Part shown: in pieces, positions 18,763 to 27,835 of the stretch
Numbering within the stretch: position 1 is the stretch's first letter
Layout of the letters: each line of letters begins with the position of its first letter
NCBI GenBank assembly: GCA_017465565.1
Contig: JAFTWA010000050.1
Span: 24,415-88,414, forward strand
Direction of reading: 5' to 3'
Source: Tyzzerella sp.
Lineage (GTDB): Bacteria; Bacillota; Clostridia; Lachnospirales; Lachnospiraceae
Length of the DNA stretch: 64,000 bases
The notes under the pieces: generated by a model
What the model saw: only the letters and a program-made list of their open reading frames with translations
Told to the model about the DNA's origin: nothing
Database searches by the model: none
Program-made: the position numbers and the translations under genes

Positions 18763-19516
18763 GATGAAAAATGTATGTGCAGGCTACGGAAACGAAGAAG
18801 TATTACATAATATAAATCTTTCTATTGAACCAGGGAAGGTAACTGTTTTGGTGGGACCGAATGGCTGTGGGAAAAGTACTCTTTTAAAATCTATAATTCG
18901 GTTGAATCCGCATACGTCGGGAACAATCGCAGTTGATGGGGATTTGATTGAGAAGTTGGATTCCAGTGCTCTTGCGCAGAGAATTTCCTATCTTCCGCAA
19001 GGGAAAAAAGTGCCTGATATTACGGTAAGACGAATGGTACTTCACGGAAGATTTACTTACCTTAAATATCCAAGACATTATAGAAAACAGGATTATGAGA
19101 TGGCACAAAAAGCAATGGAGTGGGTTGGAATAGAAGAATTGGCAGAAAAAAATGTAAGTCAGCTTTCAGGAGGAACCCAGCAAAAGGTATACATCGCCAT
19201 GGCTTTGGCACAGGATACACCGGTGATTCTGATGGACGAGCCGACCGCGTATTTGGACATTGGGCACCAGATGAAATTAATGGAGACTGCAAAGGCTTTG
19301 GCGGCGAAGGGAAAAGCAGTCGTTATGGTGCTTCACGACCTTACGCAGGCATTTCGCTTTGCAGATCGAATTGTTGTGATGTCAGAAGGGGAAATCGTGG
19401 CGCAGGGCATGCCGGAAGAGGTATACCAAAGTGCGGTAATAGATACTACGTTTCGTGTCTGTGTGGAACGCATGTTTACTGAATCTGGATGGCAGTATTT
19501 TTATAAAAGTGAATAA
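18755..19516 (+). CDS. FepC/BtuD-type ABC ATPase
   Basis: A 253-residue ATPase. Walker A is VGPNGCGKSTLL near 34, the signature is QLSGGTQQKVYIAMALAQDT near 138 and Walker B is VILMDEPTAYLDIGHQM near 160. I place the start at GTG 18755 because AGGAGG lies eight bases before it. An upstream ATG lies deep in the permease gene, and the next ATG (18764) would need an over-long spacer. It energises import by the two preceding proteins. Confidence 0.9.
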   Translation: MIEMKNVCAGYGNEEVLHNINLSIEPGKVTVLVGPNGCGKSTLLKSIIRLNPHTSGTIAVDGDLIEKLDSSALAQRISYLPQGKKVPDITVRRMVLHGRFTYLKYPRHYRKQDYEMAQKAMEWVGIEELAEKNVSQLSGGTQQKVYIAMALAQDTPVILMDEPTAYLDIGHQMKLMETAKALAAKGKAVVMVLHDLTQAFRFADRIVVMSEGEIVAQGMPEEVYQSAVIDTTFRVCVERMFTESGWQYFYKSE

Positions 19517-19562
19517 AAGAGGCTTATAGATATAATCTATGAGTGTGATAAGTAACAATGAT

Positions 19563-19595
19563 AAGATTCCATGATTAATTTCGTGGAATCTTTTT
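19563..19595 (+). terminator. intrinsic terminator
   Basis: AAGATTCCA (19563-19571) pairs with TGGAATCTT (19584-19592), followed by a T run. It separates the ABC transporter from the asr operon. Confidence 0.85.
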
Positions 19596-19650
19596 GCATA
19601 TGCTGATAAAATGGTATTAGGAGAAATTTATAATTTAGAAAGGAGCCACC

Positions 19651-20649
19651 ATGGGATACAATTTATCAAAAGAAAATGCAGAGAAAGTCCTTCAACAATG
19701 GTTGGAGAAATATGATATTTTTGCTCCAAAGTTGATGGAAGGCGAAGGCTGTTTTTCGGATACAGACATTGTCCGCTATGGAAAAATTAGCAAACTGGAT
19801 GATATTGAGTGGATGAAAAAATCGGATTATTCATTCAAAGAGATTCTGTTAGCGATTAATGAAACTTTATTTTACTTTACGGAAGACCAGACAACAGTTC
19901 CGAAAGGACCAGAAAAGGATATTCTAATCTTTTTGCGCTCATGTGACTTGCATGCAGTGAAGCGTCTGGATGAAATCTATCTGAAAAACGGTTTTGAAGA
20001 TTTTTATTACAGCAGAGTAAGAGAACGGGCAAAATTTATTCTTATGGGTTGCGAAACCACATGTTCATCAGGATTTTGTGTAAGTATGGGTACGAATAAG
20101 TCAGACAATTATGATGCCTACATAAAAGTAGATGGTGATAATGTTTACATGGATTTGAAATGGAGCGAGCTTGCAGATGCTGTAACAGAAGCAGAGGAAG
20201 TGGATGTAACGCCTGATTTTGTGACGGAAAACAAAGAAAAAGTTACATTGCCAAAGAATCTTTCGAATGAAAGCTTTACAAAAGAAATTTGGCAGGAATA
20301 CGGTGCACGCTGTATTGCATGCGGACGCTGCAATTTTGTCTGCCCAACCTGTACCTGCTTTACAATGCAGGATATCTTCTATAAAGATAATCCGAAAGTT
20401 GGTGAGAGACGAAGAGTGTGGGCGTCTTGCCAGATTGACGGCTACACAGATATGGCAGGGGGACATGGTTACCGTAAGAGTCAGGGCGACAGAATGCGTT
20501 TCAAGGTAATGCATAAGATTTATGACTATGAAAAACGTTTTGGATACCCGATGTGTGTAGGCTGCGGTCGATGTGATGATGTCTGTCCTGAGTACATCTC
20601 TTATTCAAACTGCGTGAATCGTTTGGCAAAGGAGGAAAGTGAAGCATGA
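19651..20649 (+). CDS. asrA: anaerobic sulfite reductase subunit A
   Basis: A 332-residue iron-sulfur protein that carries electrons within the AsrABC complex. Two ferredoxin-type clusters are visible: CIACGRCNFVCPTC from Cys221 and CVGCGRCDDVCP from Cys302. Cys pairs before them (LRSCDLHA near 93 and MGCETTCSSGFC near 131) are also typical of AsrA. AsrA takes electrons from ferredoxin or AsrB. It overlaps asrB by four bases. RBS is AAAGGAG. Confidence 0.93.
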   Translation: MGYNLSKENAEKVLQQWLEKYDIFAPKLMEGEGCFSDTDIVRYGKISKLDDIEWMKKSDYSFKEILLAINETLFYFTEDQTTVPKGPEKDILIFLRSCDLHAVKRLDEIYLKNGFEDFYYSRVRERAKFILMGCETTCSSGFCVSMGTNKSDNYDAYIKVDGDNVYMDLKWSELADAVTEAEEVDVTPDFVTENKEKVTLPKNLSNESFTKEIWQEYGARCIACGRCNFVCPTCTCFTMQDIFYKDNPKVGERRRVWASCQIDGYTDMAGGHGYRKSQGDRMRFKVMHKIYDYEKRFGYPMCVGCGRCDDVCPEYISYSNCVNRLAKEESEA

Positions 20650-21437
20650 TGAATCATTACATTCCACAACTTTCTACGATTAAAGAAGTAATCAAACATA
20701 CCGATTTAGAGTATACCTTCCGCATGACCTTTGAAGGTGATGTGAAACCGGGACAATTTTTTGAAATTTCCATTCCGAAATACGGTGAAGCACCGATTTC
20801 AGTAAGCGGTATTGGTGAAGGTACTGTAGATTTTACAATCCGCCGTGTAGGTAAAGTAACCAATGAGATTTTTGAAAATTATGTTGGCGACAAATTCTTT
20901 ATTCGTGGACCATATGGAAACGGATTTGAGATTGAAAATTATAAGAATAAAGAGCTTGTGGTAATTGCTGGAGGTACAGGCCTTTCACCAGTAAGAGGCG
21001 TGGTGGATTATTTTGCACATCACAATACGGAAGCAAAAAGCACGACCTTAATTGCAGGATTTAAATCACCAAAAGATGTACTTTTCAAAGATGATTTCGC
21101 ATTTTGGAAAGATAACATTAACGTAATCCAGACTGTTGACACGGCGCCAGAGGGATATGAGGGACCAGTAGGTATGGTAACCAAATATATTCCAGATTTG
21201 AAATTCGAGAATATTGAGAACACAGCGTTTATCTGTGTTGGACCGCCGGTTATGATTCGATTTACGGTCATGGAAATTTTGAAATTAGGTGTTCCAGAAG
21301 AAAACATCTGGATTTCCCACGAAAGAAAGATGTGCTGCGGACTCGGAAAATGCGGTCACTGTAAAATTGGCTCTACATATATTTGCCTGGATGGACCAGT
21401 ATTTAATTATGTAGATGGCAAGGAACTGATTGATTAG
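20646..21437 (+). CDS. asrB: anaerobic sulfite reductase subunit B (FAD/2Fe-2S)
   Basis: A 263-residue flavoprotein of the PyrK/HydG-like ferredoxin reductase family. The FAD-binding beta barrel fills the N-terminal hundred residues (RGPYGNGFE), the NAD-binding part contains VVIAGGTGLSPVRGVVDYFA near 104, and a C-terminal 2Fe-2S motif is CCGLGKCGHCKIG followed by YICLDGPVF. It accepts electrons from NAD(P)H and passes them to AsrA/AsrC. It starts inside the asrA stop. Confidence 0.93.
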   Translation: MMNHYIPQLSTIKEVIKHTDLEYTFRMTFEGDVKPGQFFEISIPKYGEAPISVSGIGEGTVDFTIRRVGKVTNEIFENYVGDKFFIRGPYGNGFEIENYKNKELVVIAGGTGLSPVRGVVDYFAHHNTEAKSTTLIAGFKSPKDVLFKDDFAFWKDNINVIQTVDTAPEGYEGPVGMVTKYIPDLKFENIENTAFICVGPPVMIRFTVMEILKLGVPEENIWISHERKMCCGLGKCGHCKIGSTYICLDGPVFNYVDGKELID

Positions 21438-21448
21438 GAGGTGTCGGC

Positions 21449-22423
21449 ATGGGATTAGATATTAATACGAAAAAATTAAAAAAGAATGCGTTCCGCGTTT
21501 CAAAACATCGTGGAATCGGCGCATCTAGAATCCGTGTGCCAGGCGGTTATCTGAATGCAGAAGTACTTGGCATGGTGCAGGAAATTGCTCAAACCTATGG
21601 AAATGGGTATGTTCATCTTACGACTCGCCAGGGCTTTGAAATTGAAGGAATCCGTCTGGAAGATATGGATGAAATCAACAAAAAACTTCAGCCAATTATT
21701 GAAACGGTAGGAATCAATCAGGATGAACCAAACAAAGGTTATCCGGCATCTGGAACAAGAAATATCACAGCATGTATCGGAAACAACGTCTGTCCATTTG
21801 CCAACTACAACACAGCAGAGCTGGCAAGAAAGATTGAAAAGGAAGTATTTCCACATGACCTTCACTTTAAGATTGGTCTTACTGGATGCTCTAATGACTG
21901 TGGTAAGGCGAGAATGCATGACTTTGGTATCATCGGCCAGACAATGCCACAGTATGATCCAATGCGCTGTGTGAACTGTCAGGCATGTATCAAAGGCTGT
22001 AAGAGCCTCTCTGTAGATGCACTTCGTTCTGAAAACTATAAGATTGTGAGAGATACAGAAAAATGTGTGGGTTGCGGTGTATGTATCACGAAATGTCCAA
22101 CACGTGCACTTACAAGAAGCAAAAAGAAATATTACAAGCTTACGATTATGGGACGAACCGGAAAGAGAAATCCAAGACTCGGGGAAGACTTCCTTATCTG
22201 GGCTGATGCAGAAAATATCATAAAAATAATTCTCAATACTTACAAATTTGTAGATAAATACATTTCACCAGATGCGCCAGGAAGAAAAGAGCATATTGGA
22301 TATATTATCGACAGAGTAGGATTTGAAGAATATAAAAAATGGGCACTGGACGGTGTGGAATTGATGCCAGAGACAATCATGAAAGATTGTGTTTACTGGA
22401 GCGGAATTCATTTTGACCGTTAG
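21449..22423 (+). CDS. asrC: anaerobic sulfite reductase subunit C (sirohaem enzyme)
   Basis: A 324-residue catalytic subunit. The sirohaem/4Fe-4S motif is C-x5-C (ACIGNNVCPFA) followed by C-x3-C (TGCSNDCGKA near 150), and two ferredoxin clusters follow (CVNCQACIKGC and CVGCGVCITKCP). It reduces sulfite to sulfide, and related enzymes also reduce nitrite. Next to a nitrate-reductase-like gene, nitrite is a real alternative substrate. RBS is AGGAGGTG. Confidence 0.93.
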   Translation: MGLDINTKKLKKNAFRVSKHRGIGASRIRVPGGYLNAEVLGMVQEIAQTYGNGYVHLTTRQGFEIEGIRLEDMDEINKKLQPIIETVGINQDEPNKGYPASGTRNITACIGNNVCPFANYNTAELARKIEKEVFPHDLHFKIGLTGCSNDCGKARMHDFGIIGQTMPQYDPMRCVNCQACIKGCKSLSVDALRSENYKIVRDTEKCVGCGVCITKCPTRALTRSKKKYYKLTIMGRTGKRNPRLGEDFLIWADAENIIKIILNTYKFVDKYISPDAPGRKEHIGYIIDRVGFEEYKKWALDGVELMPETIMKDCVYWSGIHFDR

Positions 22424-22437
22424 GAAAGGAAAGATAT

Positions 22438-24531
22438 ATGAAAAAAATACAATCAACCTGTAATTATTGTGCCATCGACTGCAATCTTGATTTCTATGTA
22501 GAAGACAACCGCATCGTAAAGGTTGTGCCTACAAAGGGTTATCCTGTAAACGATGGTTTCAGCTGTATCAAAGGTCTTTCTTTAGATAAGCAGCAAAAAA
22601 CGGTAAAACCGAACAGTCTTCCAAAGATTCGCCAGGAAGATGGAAGCTTCAAAGAAGTAGCCTGGGAGGAAGGATTCCAGCATGTAGCTGATAAACTAAA
22701 AGAAATTCAGGCAAAATATGGTCAGGAAAGTGTTGCCGGCATTAGTACAGGCCAACTGACGTTGGAAGAATTTGCTCTCTTTGGACACGTGATGCGCGAC
22801 CATTTAAAAGCAAATGTAGACGGTAATACACGTCTTTGTATGGCAACTGCAGTAGTAGCGCACAAACAGAGCTTTGGTTTCGACGCACCTGGGTATACAT
22901 TAAATGACCTTGAGCTTTCTGATACAATCGTTCTCATTGGTGCAAATCCTGTAGTAGCCCATCCTATCGTATGGGGAAGGATTCAAAAGAATAAAGTGCC
23001 TGGCCACAAACTGATTGTTGTAGACCCTAGAAAGTCTGAATCAGCAATGAATGCAGATTACTGGTATGGTCTCAAGCATAGAAGTGACTTGCTGTTATTA
23101 TATACGATTGCAAACCAATTAATCGAAAAGGATTACTTGGACCACCAATTCATTGAAGCGCATACAGAGAAATTTGAAGAATTCAAAGAATTTGTAAAAG
23201 CCTATACATTAGAACGCGGCGTGGAAGGAACAGGCCTTTCGGCAGAACAGATTTTAGAGTTTGTGGAATTGATTCACAGCGGTAAGAAGGTGTCATTCTG
23301 GTGGACCATGGGTGTTAATCAGGGGTATGAAGCGGTTCGTACTGCCCAGGCTATCATTAACATTGCATTGATGACAGGTAATATTGGAAAGCCTGGTACA
23401 GGTGCCAATTCAATTACCGGTCAGTGCAACGCTATGGCATCCCGCGCTTACTCTAATACAGCGGTATTCTACGGCGGCGGTGATTTCACAAATCCAGCGA
23501 GAAGAGCCCGTATTGCTGAGGTGTTTGGAGTTGACGAGAGCAAGCTTGCTGAAAAACCTACAAAGACATATAACCAGATTATTGAAGGTATTAATGCTGG
23601 CGAGATTAAGGCTCTGTGGATTTTGTGTACAAATCCAAGACACAGCTGGACAAACAATGAAACCTTTGCTTCTGCGGCTAAGAAACTGGAACTTTTCGTT
23701 GTTCAGGATATTTATGACACCATCGAAAGTGCTGAAGACTGTACCGTATACTTCCCGGTTGTTCCGGGCATCAAAAAAGAAGGAACATACATCAACATGG
23801 AGAGACGTCTTTCAGCAATGCGTCCTGTTTTAGAGCGTGGCGAAAATGAAATTTCAGACTACGAAGCAATCCTCGGTGTAGGAAAAGCTTTGGGAATGGG
23901 CGATGAATTAAAAGGCTGGGAAACTCCAAAGGATTGTTTCAATCTTATGAGAGAATGTTCTAGAAACATGCCTTGTGATATTACGGGTGTAACTTGGGAG
24001 ATGTTAGAAAACTCTCATGGTATCCAGTGGCCATATCCGGAAGGAAAAGAAGAAGAAAACAAAGAAGAACAGAGAAGACTTTACTCTGACGGTAAATTCT
24101 TTACACCATCGAAAAAAGCACAGTTTATGTTTGAAGATGTACGTGAAAATCCACTTCCAACAACAGACGAGTTCCCGCTAGTTTTCAATACAGGACGTGG
24201 AAGTGTGGGACAGTGGCACACACAGAGCCGTACAAAAGAAGTGAAATTTGTAGAAGATGTTTCTGCTAAAAAGGCATACATCTATATGAATACAAAGATG
24301 GCAGAAGAAAATGGCGTGAAAGAGATGGATGAAATACGTGTATATTCTGTGAATGGTCAAGATGCTGTATTTGCAGTAAAAATCACAGATAATGTTCAGT
24401 ACAACGAATTATATGCGCCAATTCATTATATTGAATGCAATAAATTAACGCCATCTTTATATGACACTTATTCAAAAGAACCTTCATACAAAGCGACACC
24501 AGTTCGATTTGAAAAATGTGAAGAAGTATAG
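22438..24531 (+). CDS. NasA-like molybdopterin oxidoreductase (nitrate-reductase type)
   Basis: A 697-residue bis-MGD enzyme. The N-terminal 4Fe-4S ligands are Cys8, Cys11, Cys15 and Cys42. The candidate Mo ligand is Cys134 in NTRLCMATAVVAHKQSFG, which matches assimilatory nitrate reductases (SRLCMSSAV) more than formate dehydrogenases, and no selenocysteine is present. The C-terminal cofactor domain shows FNTGRGSVGQWHTQSRTKEV. There is no twin-arginine signal, so it is cytoplasmic. It sits between asrC and genes for a four-cluster ferredoxin and an FAD reductase, so it is fed from NAD(P)H. Nitrate is the best guess; other oxyanions or S-oxides cannot be excluded. Confidence is high for the family and moderate for the substrate. 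Confidence 0.85.
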   Translation: MKKIQSTCNYCAIDCNLDFYVEDNRIVKVVPTKGYPVNDGFSCIKGLSLDKQQKTVKPNSLPKIRQEDGSFKEVAWEEGFQHVADKLKEIQAKYGQESVAGISTGQLTLEEFALFGHVMRDHLKANVDGNTRLCMATAVVAHKQSFGFDAPGYTLNDLELSDTIVLIGANPVVAHPIVWGRIQKNKVPGHKLIVVDPRKSESAMNADYWYGLKHRSDLLLLYTIANQLIEKDYLDHQFIEAHTEKFEEFKEFVKAYTLERGVEGTGLSAEQILEFVELIHSGKKVSFWWTMGVNQGYEAVRTAQAIINIALMTGNIGKPGTGANSITGQCNAMASRAYSNTAVFYGGGDFTNPARRARIAEVFGVDESKLAEKPTKTYNQIIEGINAGEIKALWILCTNPRHSWTNNETFASAAKKLELFVVQDIYDTIESAEDCTVYFPVVPGIKKEGTYINMERRLSAMRPVLERGENEISDYEAILGVGKALGMGDELKGWETPKDCFNLMRECSRNMPCDITGVTWEMLENSHGIQWPYPEGKEEENKEEQRRLYSDGKFFTPSKKAQFMFEDVRENPLPTTDEFPLVFNTGRGSVGQWHTQSRTKEVKFVEDVSAKKAYIYMNTKMAEENGVKEMDEIRVYSVNGQDAVFAVKITDNVQYNELYAPIHYIECNKLTPSLYDTYSKEPSYKATPVRFEKCEEV

Positions 24532-24542
24532 GGAGGAAGCTT

Positions 24543-24971
24543 ATGTATCGAATTAAAATTGACAGAAGCCGCTGCATCGGCTGCCTTACTTGTGTGACAG
24601 CGTGCGTTGTAAGTCATGAAACTGAGAGTGGCGATGCAAGAAACCGTGTGACAATCGACAGTGAGATCAAACCAGCACCTATTTTCTGCCGTCACTGTGA
24701 CAGACCAGAGTGTGTATATACATGCATGACAGGCGCAATGAAGAAAAATCCGGAAACCGGATATGTAGAATACGACAAAGAACAGTGTGCAAGCTGCTAC
24801 ATGTGTATCATGTCCTGTCCATTTGGAATTCTAAAACACGATAGTATTAACAAGACAGAGATTATGAAATGTAATATGTGTGTGCACAGAAGTGAAGATG
24901 GTTCTGGAAATCCAATGTGTGTGGAAAAATGTCCAATGCATGCAATTACAGTAGAGGAGGTGGGAAGATGA
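24543..24971 (+). CDS. four-cluster ferredoxin-type electron-transfer subunit
   Basis: A 142-residue protein of the HycB/DmsB type. Four cysteine groups are visible: CIGCLTCVTAC, CRHCDRPECVYTC, CASCYMCIMSC and CNMCVHR with CVEKC, enough for four 4Fe-4S clusters. It most likely wires the FAD reductase to the molybdenum enzyme. It overlaps the FAD gene by four bases. RBS is GGGAGGAAG. Confidence 0.9.
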   Translation: MYRIKIDRSRCIGCLTCVTACVVSHETESGDARNRVTIDSEIKPAPIFCRHCDRPECVYTCMTGAMKKNPETGYVEYDKEQCASCYMCIMSCPFGILKHDSINKTEIMKCNMCVHRSEDGSGNPMCVEKCPMHAITVEEVGR

Positions 24972-26197
24972 GATATGTGGTAATCGGAGCTTCGGCTGCA
25001 GGAATCAATGGTGTCCGCGAGCTTAGAAAACTAGACAAAGAAAGTGAAATCATTCTCATTTCAAAAGACAAGGAAATTTATTCCCGCTGTATTCTGCATC
25101 ACTACCTTGGCGGTGAGAGAACTGTTCCAGAACTGAACTTTGCGGAACACAATTTTGAAGAACTTTATAATGTGCAGTGGATCAAAGGAAAAGCCTGTAC
25201 GGGATTAAAACCGGAAGAGAAAAAGGTGATTCTGGAAGACGGAGAGGAAGTAAAGTATGACAAACTCCTCATCGCTACAGGCTCCCACACATTTGTCCCA
25301 CCGATTAAGAACTTAAAAGAAGCAAAAAATGTGATTGGATTCCGTAATATTGAAGACATCGAAACCTTGAAAGAAGTTGCAAAGACACACAAGAATTTCC
25401 TAGTAATGGGAGGAGGTCTTGTTGGACTTGACTGTACAAGCGGTCTCCTTGAACTAGGAGTAAATGTGACGCTTGTCGAAATGGCAAAATGGATGCTGGT
25501 AAGACAGCTTGACCCACGTGCAGCAAAGACGTATCAGGATGCCTTCGAGGCAAAAGGCGTGAAACAGTACTATGGTGACGGTATTGCAGAAGCTGTTATG
25601 AACGGGGAAGGCGTGATTACATCTGTAATTTTATCCAGCGGAACAGAAATTCCATGCGATTATGTCGTTATCACAGCGGGCGTTCGTTCGAATGTAGAAT
25701 TCCTGGAAGGTTCTGGAATTGAGACGAGCAAATTTGGCCTTATTTACGATGAAACAGGCAAAACAAGTGATGAAAATATTTATGGGGCCGGAGATGTTTC
25801 AGGAACAAGTCCAATCTGGCCGGTTGCTGTAAAAGAGGGAATTATCGCGGCAAGCAATATGGCAGGCGTGCCAAGAAAGATGACAGATTTTTTCGCAAGT
25901 AAATCTACGATGAATTTCCTTGGAATTCCAAGTATGTCTCTTGGCAATGTAAATCCAGAAGACGATTCTTACTGTGTAGAGATTCGCGACACGAAAGATT
26001 CCTATAAGAAGATTGTTCATCAGAATGGCAAGATTGTTGGAGCAATCCTTCAGGGAGATCTGGCGTACGGCGGTATCCTTCAGCAGTTGATTGCAAGAAA
26101 GATTGATGTCACAAAAGTGAAAAAGCCAATTTTTGATGTGGATTATTCAGACTTTTTCCATATCAATGAAAACTTTGAATTCTATTATGAAGATTAG
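24968..26197 (+). CDS. NirB/NasB-like FAD-dependent NAD(P)H oxidoreductase
   Basis: A 409-residue pyridine nucleotide-disulfide oxidoreductase fold: FAD motif VVIGASAAGINGVRELRKLD at the N-terminus, second dinucleotide motif VMGGGLVGLDCTSGLLELG near 148, and C-terminal FAD site IYGAGDVSG near 275. It resembles the FAD part of NirB/NasB. It lacks their 2Fe-2S and sirohaem domains, so it is a stand-alone reductase. ATG at 24968 follows GAGGAGGTG, and longer upstream starts lie in the ferredoxin gene. It probably oxidises NAD(P)H for the molybdenum enzyme. Confidence 0.87.
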   Translation: MRYVVIGASAAGINGVRELRKLDKESEIILISKDKEIYSRCILHHYLGGERTVPELNFAEHNFEELYNVQWIKGKACTGLKPEEKKVILEDGEEVKYDKLLIATGSHTFVPPIKNLKEAKNVIGFRNIEDIETLKEVAKTHKNFLVMGGGLVGLDCTSGLLELGVNVTLVEMAKWMLVRQLDPRAAKTYQDAFEAKGVKQYYGDGIAEAVMNGEGVITSVILSSGTEIPCDYVVITAGVRSNVEFLEGSGIETSKFGLIYDETGKTSDENIYGAGDVSGTSPIWPVAVKEGIIAASNMAGVPRKMTDFFASKSTMNFLGIPSMSLGNVNPEDDSYCVEIRDTKDSYKKIVHQNGKIVGAILQGDLAYGGILQQLIARKIDVTKVKKPIFDVDYSDFFHINENFEFYYED

Positions 26198-26208
26198 TGA
26201 GGAAAAAT

Positions 26209-27138
26209 ATGAAAAGATTAGAAAAAATGCCGGTACCGGTACTTCCAACATTTGTTGGCGCGCTGACATTGTCTAATGTGTACTCTGGAATGGGATATCT
26301 TTGGGTTCGTCACATTACGATGTGGGCGGCAACGATTATTCTTTTACTTTATTTAGTGAAAATAATTAGATTTCCAAAAACATGTAAGCAGGAATACGAA
26401 ACAGTCGTTCCAAGTAGTTTATATGCGGCTTTTAACATGATACTTATGATTCTTGGAAGCTATTATTTTGATTATGTTCCAGCCTTAGGGAAAGGAATGT
26501 GGGGCATTGCAATTGTGATGCATGCGGCACACATTTTAGTATTTACCTATCGGAATGTAATCAAAAAACGCGATGTGAATACGTTTGTTCCAAGCTGGTA
26601 TGTTACATATAACGGAATCATGGTAAGCTGTGTTGTGGGCGGCGCAATGAACGCGGCTGGTGTATTAAAATACATTGTATATTATGGTATTATCATTTAC
26701 TTTGTGATTCTCCCATTCATGCTTTGGAGACTGATGAAGGTAGAAGTAAAAGCACCAGTTTATCACACAATGGCAGTTTTACTTGCTCCATGTAGTCTCT
26801 GCGTGGTGAGTTACTTAAATGTGATTCAGAATCCAAATCAGATTATACTATATATTTTATATGCATGTGTATTAGCATCACTTACATTCATAATCATTAA
26901 GCTTCCAAAATTCTTTGCATTCCCATTTGCACCGGGATTTGCAGGAATGACCTTCCCTATGGCAATTGGTATCGTGGCAAGCAACAAAATGGCAGGATAC
27001 TTAGCAGGAGCAGGAAACGAAGCGTTGGCAGGTGTGGTTACACAGATTAGTGGAATTCAAATATATCTGACAACAATGATTATTGGATTTGTGCTTTTAA
27101 ACTTTGTCATGATGGCATTAAAAGTGGAGAGAAAATAA
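26209..27138 (+). CDS. TDT-family (TehA/SLAC1-like) anion channel
   Basis: A 309-residue membrane protein with about ten helices. The opening P-V-P-V-L-P-T-F-V-G-A-L-T-L-S-N and repeated hairpins resemble the tellurite-resistance/dicarboxylate (TDT) family, which includes TehA, SLAC1 and the Ssu1 sulfite exporter. These channels pass nitrate, sulfite or similar anions, so it suits a cluster reducing an inorganic oxyanion. ATG 26209 follows TGAGGAAAA; a GTG at 26197 overlaps the upstream stop and is less likely. Confidence 0.75.
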   Translation: MKRLEKMPVPVLPTFVGALTLSNVYSGMGYLWVRHITMWAATIILLLYLVKIIRFPKTCKQEYETVVPSSLYAAFNMILMILGSYYFDYVPALGKGMWGIAIVMHAAHILVFTYRNVIKKRDVNTFVPSWYVTYNGIMVSCVVGGAMNAAGVLKYIVYYGIIIYFVILPFMLWRLMKVEVKAPVYHTMAVLLAPCSLCVVSYLNVIQNPNQIILYILYACVLASLTFIIIKLPKFFAFPFAPGFAGMTFPMAIGIVASNKMAGYLAGAGNEALAGVVTQISGIQIYLTTMIIGFVLLNFVMMALKVERK

Positions 27139-27140
27139 AA

Positions 27141-27710
27141 ATGAAAATTGGTTGTGTAATCCTGGCAGGCGGGAAAAGCTCCCGCATGGGAAAAGACAAA
27201 GCGTTATTGGAAATAAATGGTAAGAATTTTATAAAACAATTGACTGAAGAGCTTGATTGGTTTGGAGAAAAACTGATTGCCCGCGGAAACAATAGTGAGA
27301 TACAGGAGGTCTCGTGGCCTGTGATGCCTGATGTATATCAGGAGCGCGGTCCAATCGGCGGACTTCATGCGGCGCTTTCATTATGTGAATCGGATGCATT
27401 GTTTTGCGTTTCTTGTGACATGCCGCTGATACAAAGCCCGCTTGCAAAAAGTCTGTGTGATTCCATGGACGAAGCCTGTGATGCAGTTGTTGCAAAGGCA
27501 GAAGACGGAAGAATCCATCCGCTGTGTGCAGTGTACCGGAAAGAGGCAGCGGCAGTTTTTGAGGAACAGATTCTGTCTGGAAATAATCGTATCATGAGTG
27601 CACTTGATAAGATGCGGGTAAAATATATTACCATTGATTTTGAAAGGGGAGCACAACAGCTATTTAATGTAAATACTCCAGAAGAGTATTTGGAGATAAG
27701 AAAGCCATAA
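27141..27710 (+). CDS. mobA: molybdenum cofactor guanylyltransferase
   Basis: A 189-residue nucleotidyltransferase that joins GMP to molybdopterin to give the guanine dinucleotide form needed by the upstream bis-MGD enzyme. The signature LAGGKSSRMGKDKALLEI is at residues 8-25, and the catalytic-region CDMPLI with a preceding GPIGGL lies near 72-98. The gene starts only two bases after the channel gene. No other Moco biosynthesis genes (moaA, moeA) are in the window. Confidence 0.92.
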   Translation: MKIGCVILAGGKSSRMGKDKALLEINGKNFIKQLTEELDWFGEKLIARGNNSEIQEVSWPVMPDVYQERGPIGGLHAALSLCESDALFCVSCDMPLIQSPLAKSLCDSMDEACDAVVAKAEDGRIHPLCAVYRKEAAAVFEEQILSGNNRIMSALDKMRVKYITIDFERGAQQLFNVNTPEEYLEIRKP

Positions 27711-27714
27711 AAAT

Positions 27715-27835
27715 GAAAAAACCGGATTTCGAGTCGATGATACCTAAACGCTTGGCGCATGGTGCTCGACCGTGGATGGTTCCACCGGAGTGTATCTGGA
27801 AACGGGTATGCTTTCCAATGTGAGAAGGAGTTCGT
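27715..27835 (+). promoter_or_regulatory. structured RNA leader, candidate Moco/Tuco-type riboswitch
   Basis: Between mobA and the next gene lie about 120 bases that fold. GTCGA (27733) pairs with TCGAC (27766), inside it ACC with GGT, and CGC-TTG-GCG caps the arm. A second hairpin is CCGTGGA-TGGT-TCCA-C-CGG (27770-27788), and a third is TGGAAA (27797) with TTTCCA (27812). The AAGGAG of the following gene is just beyond. The segments TAAACGCTTGGCGCATGGT and CTCGACCG recall the molybdenum-cofactor riboswitch, and the context (mobA upstream, Mo enzyme in the operon) agrees. I could not run a covariance search, so the class is tentative; a structured leader is more certain. Confidence 0.5.
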
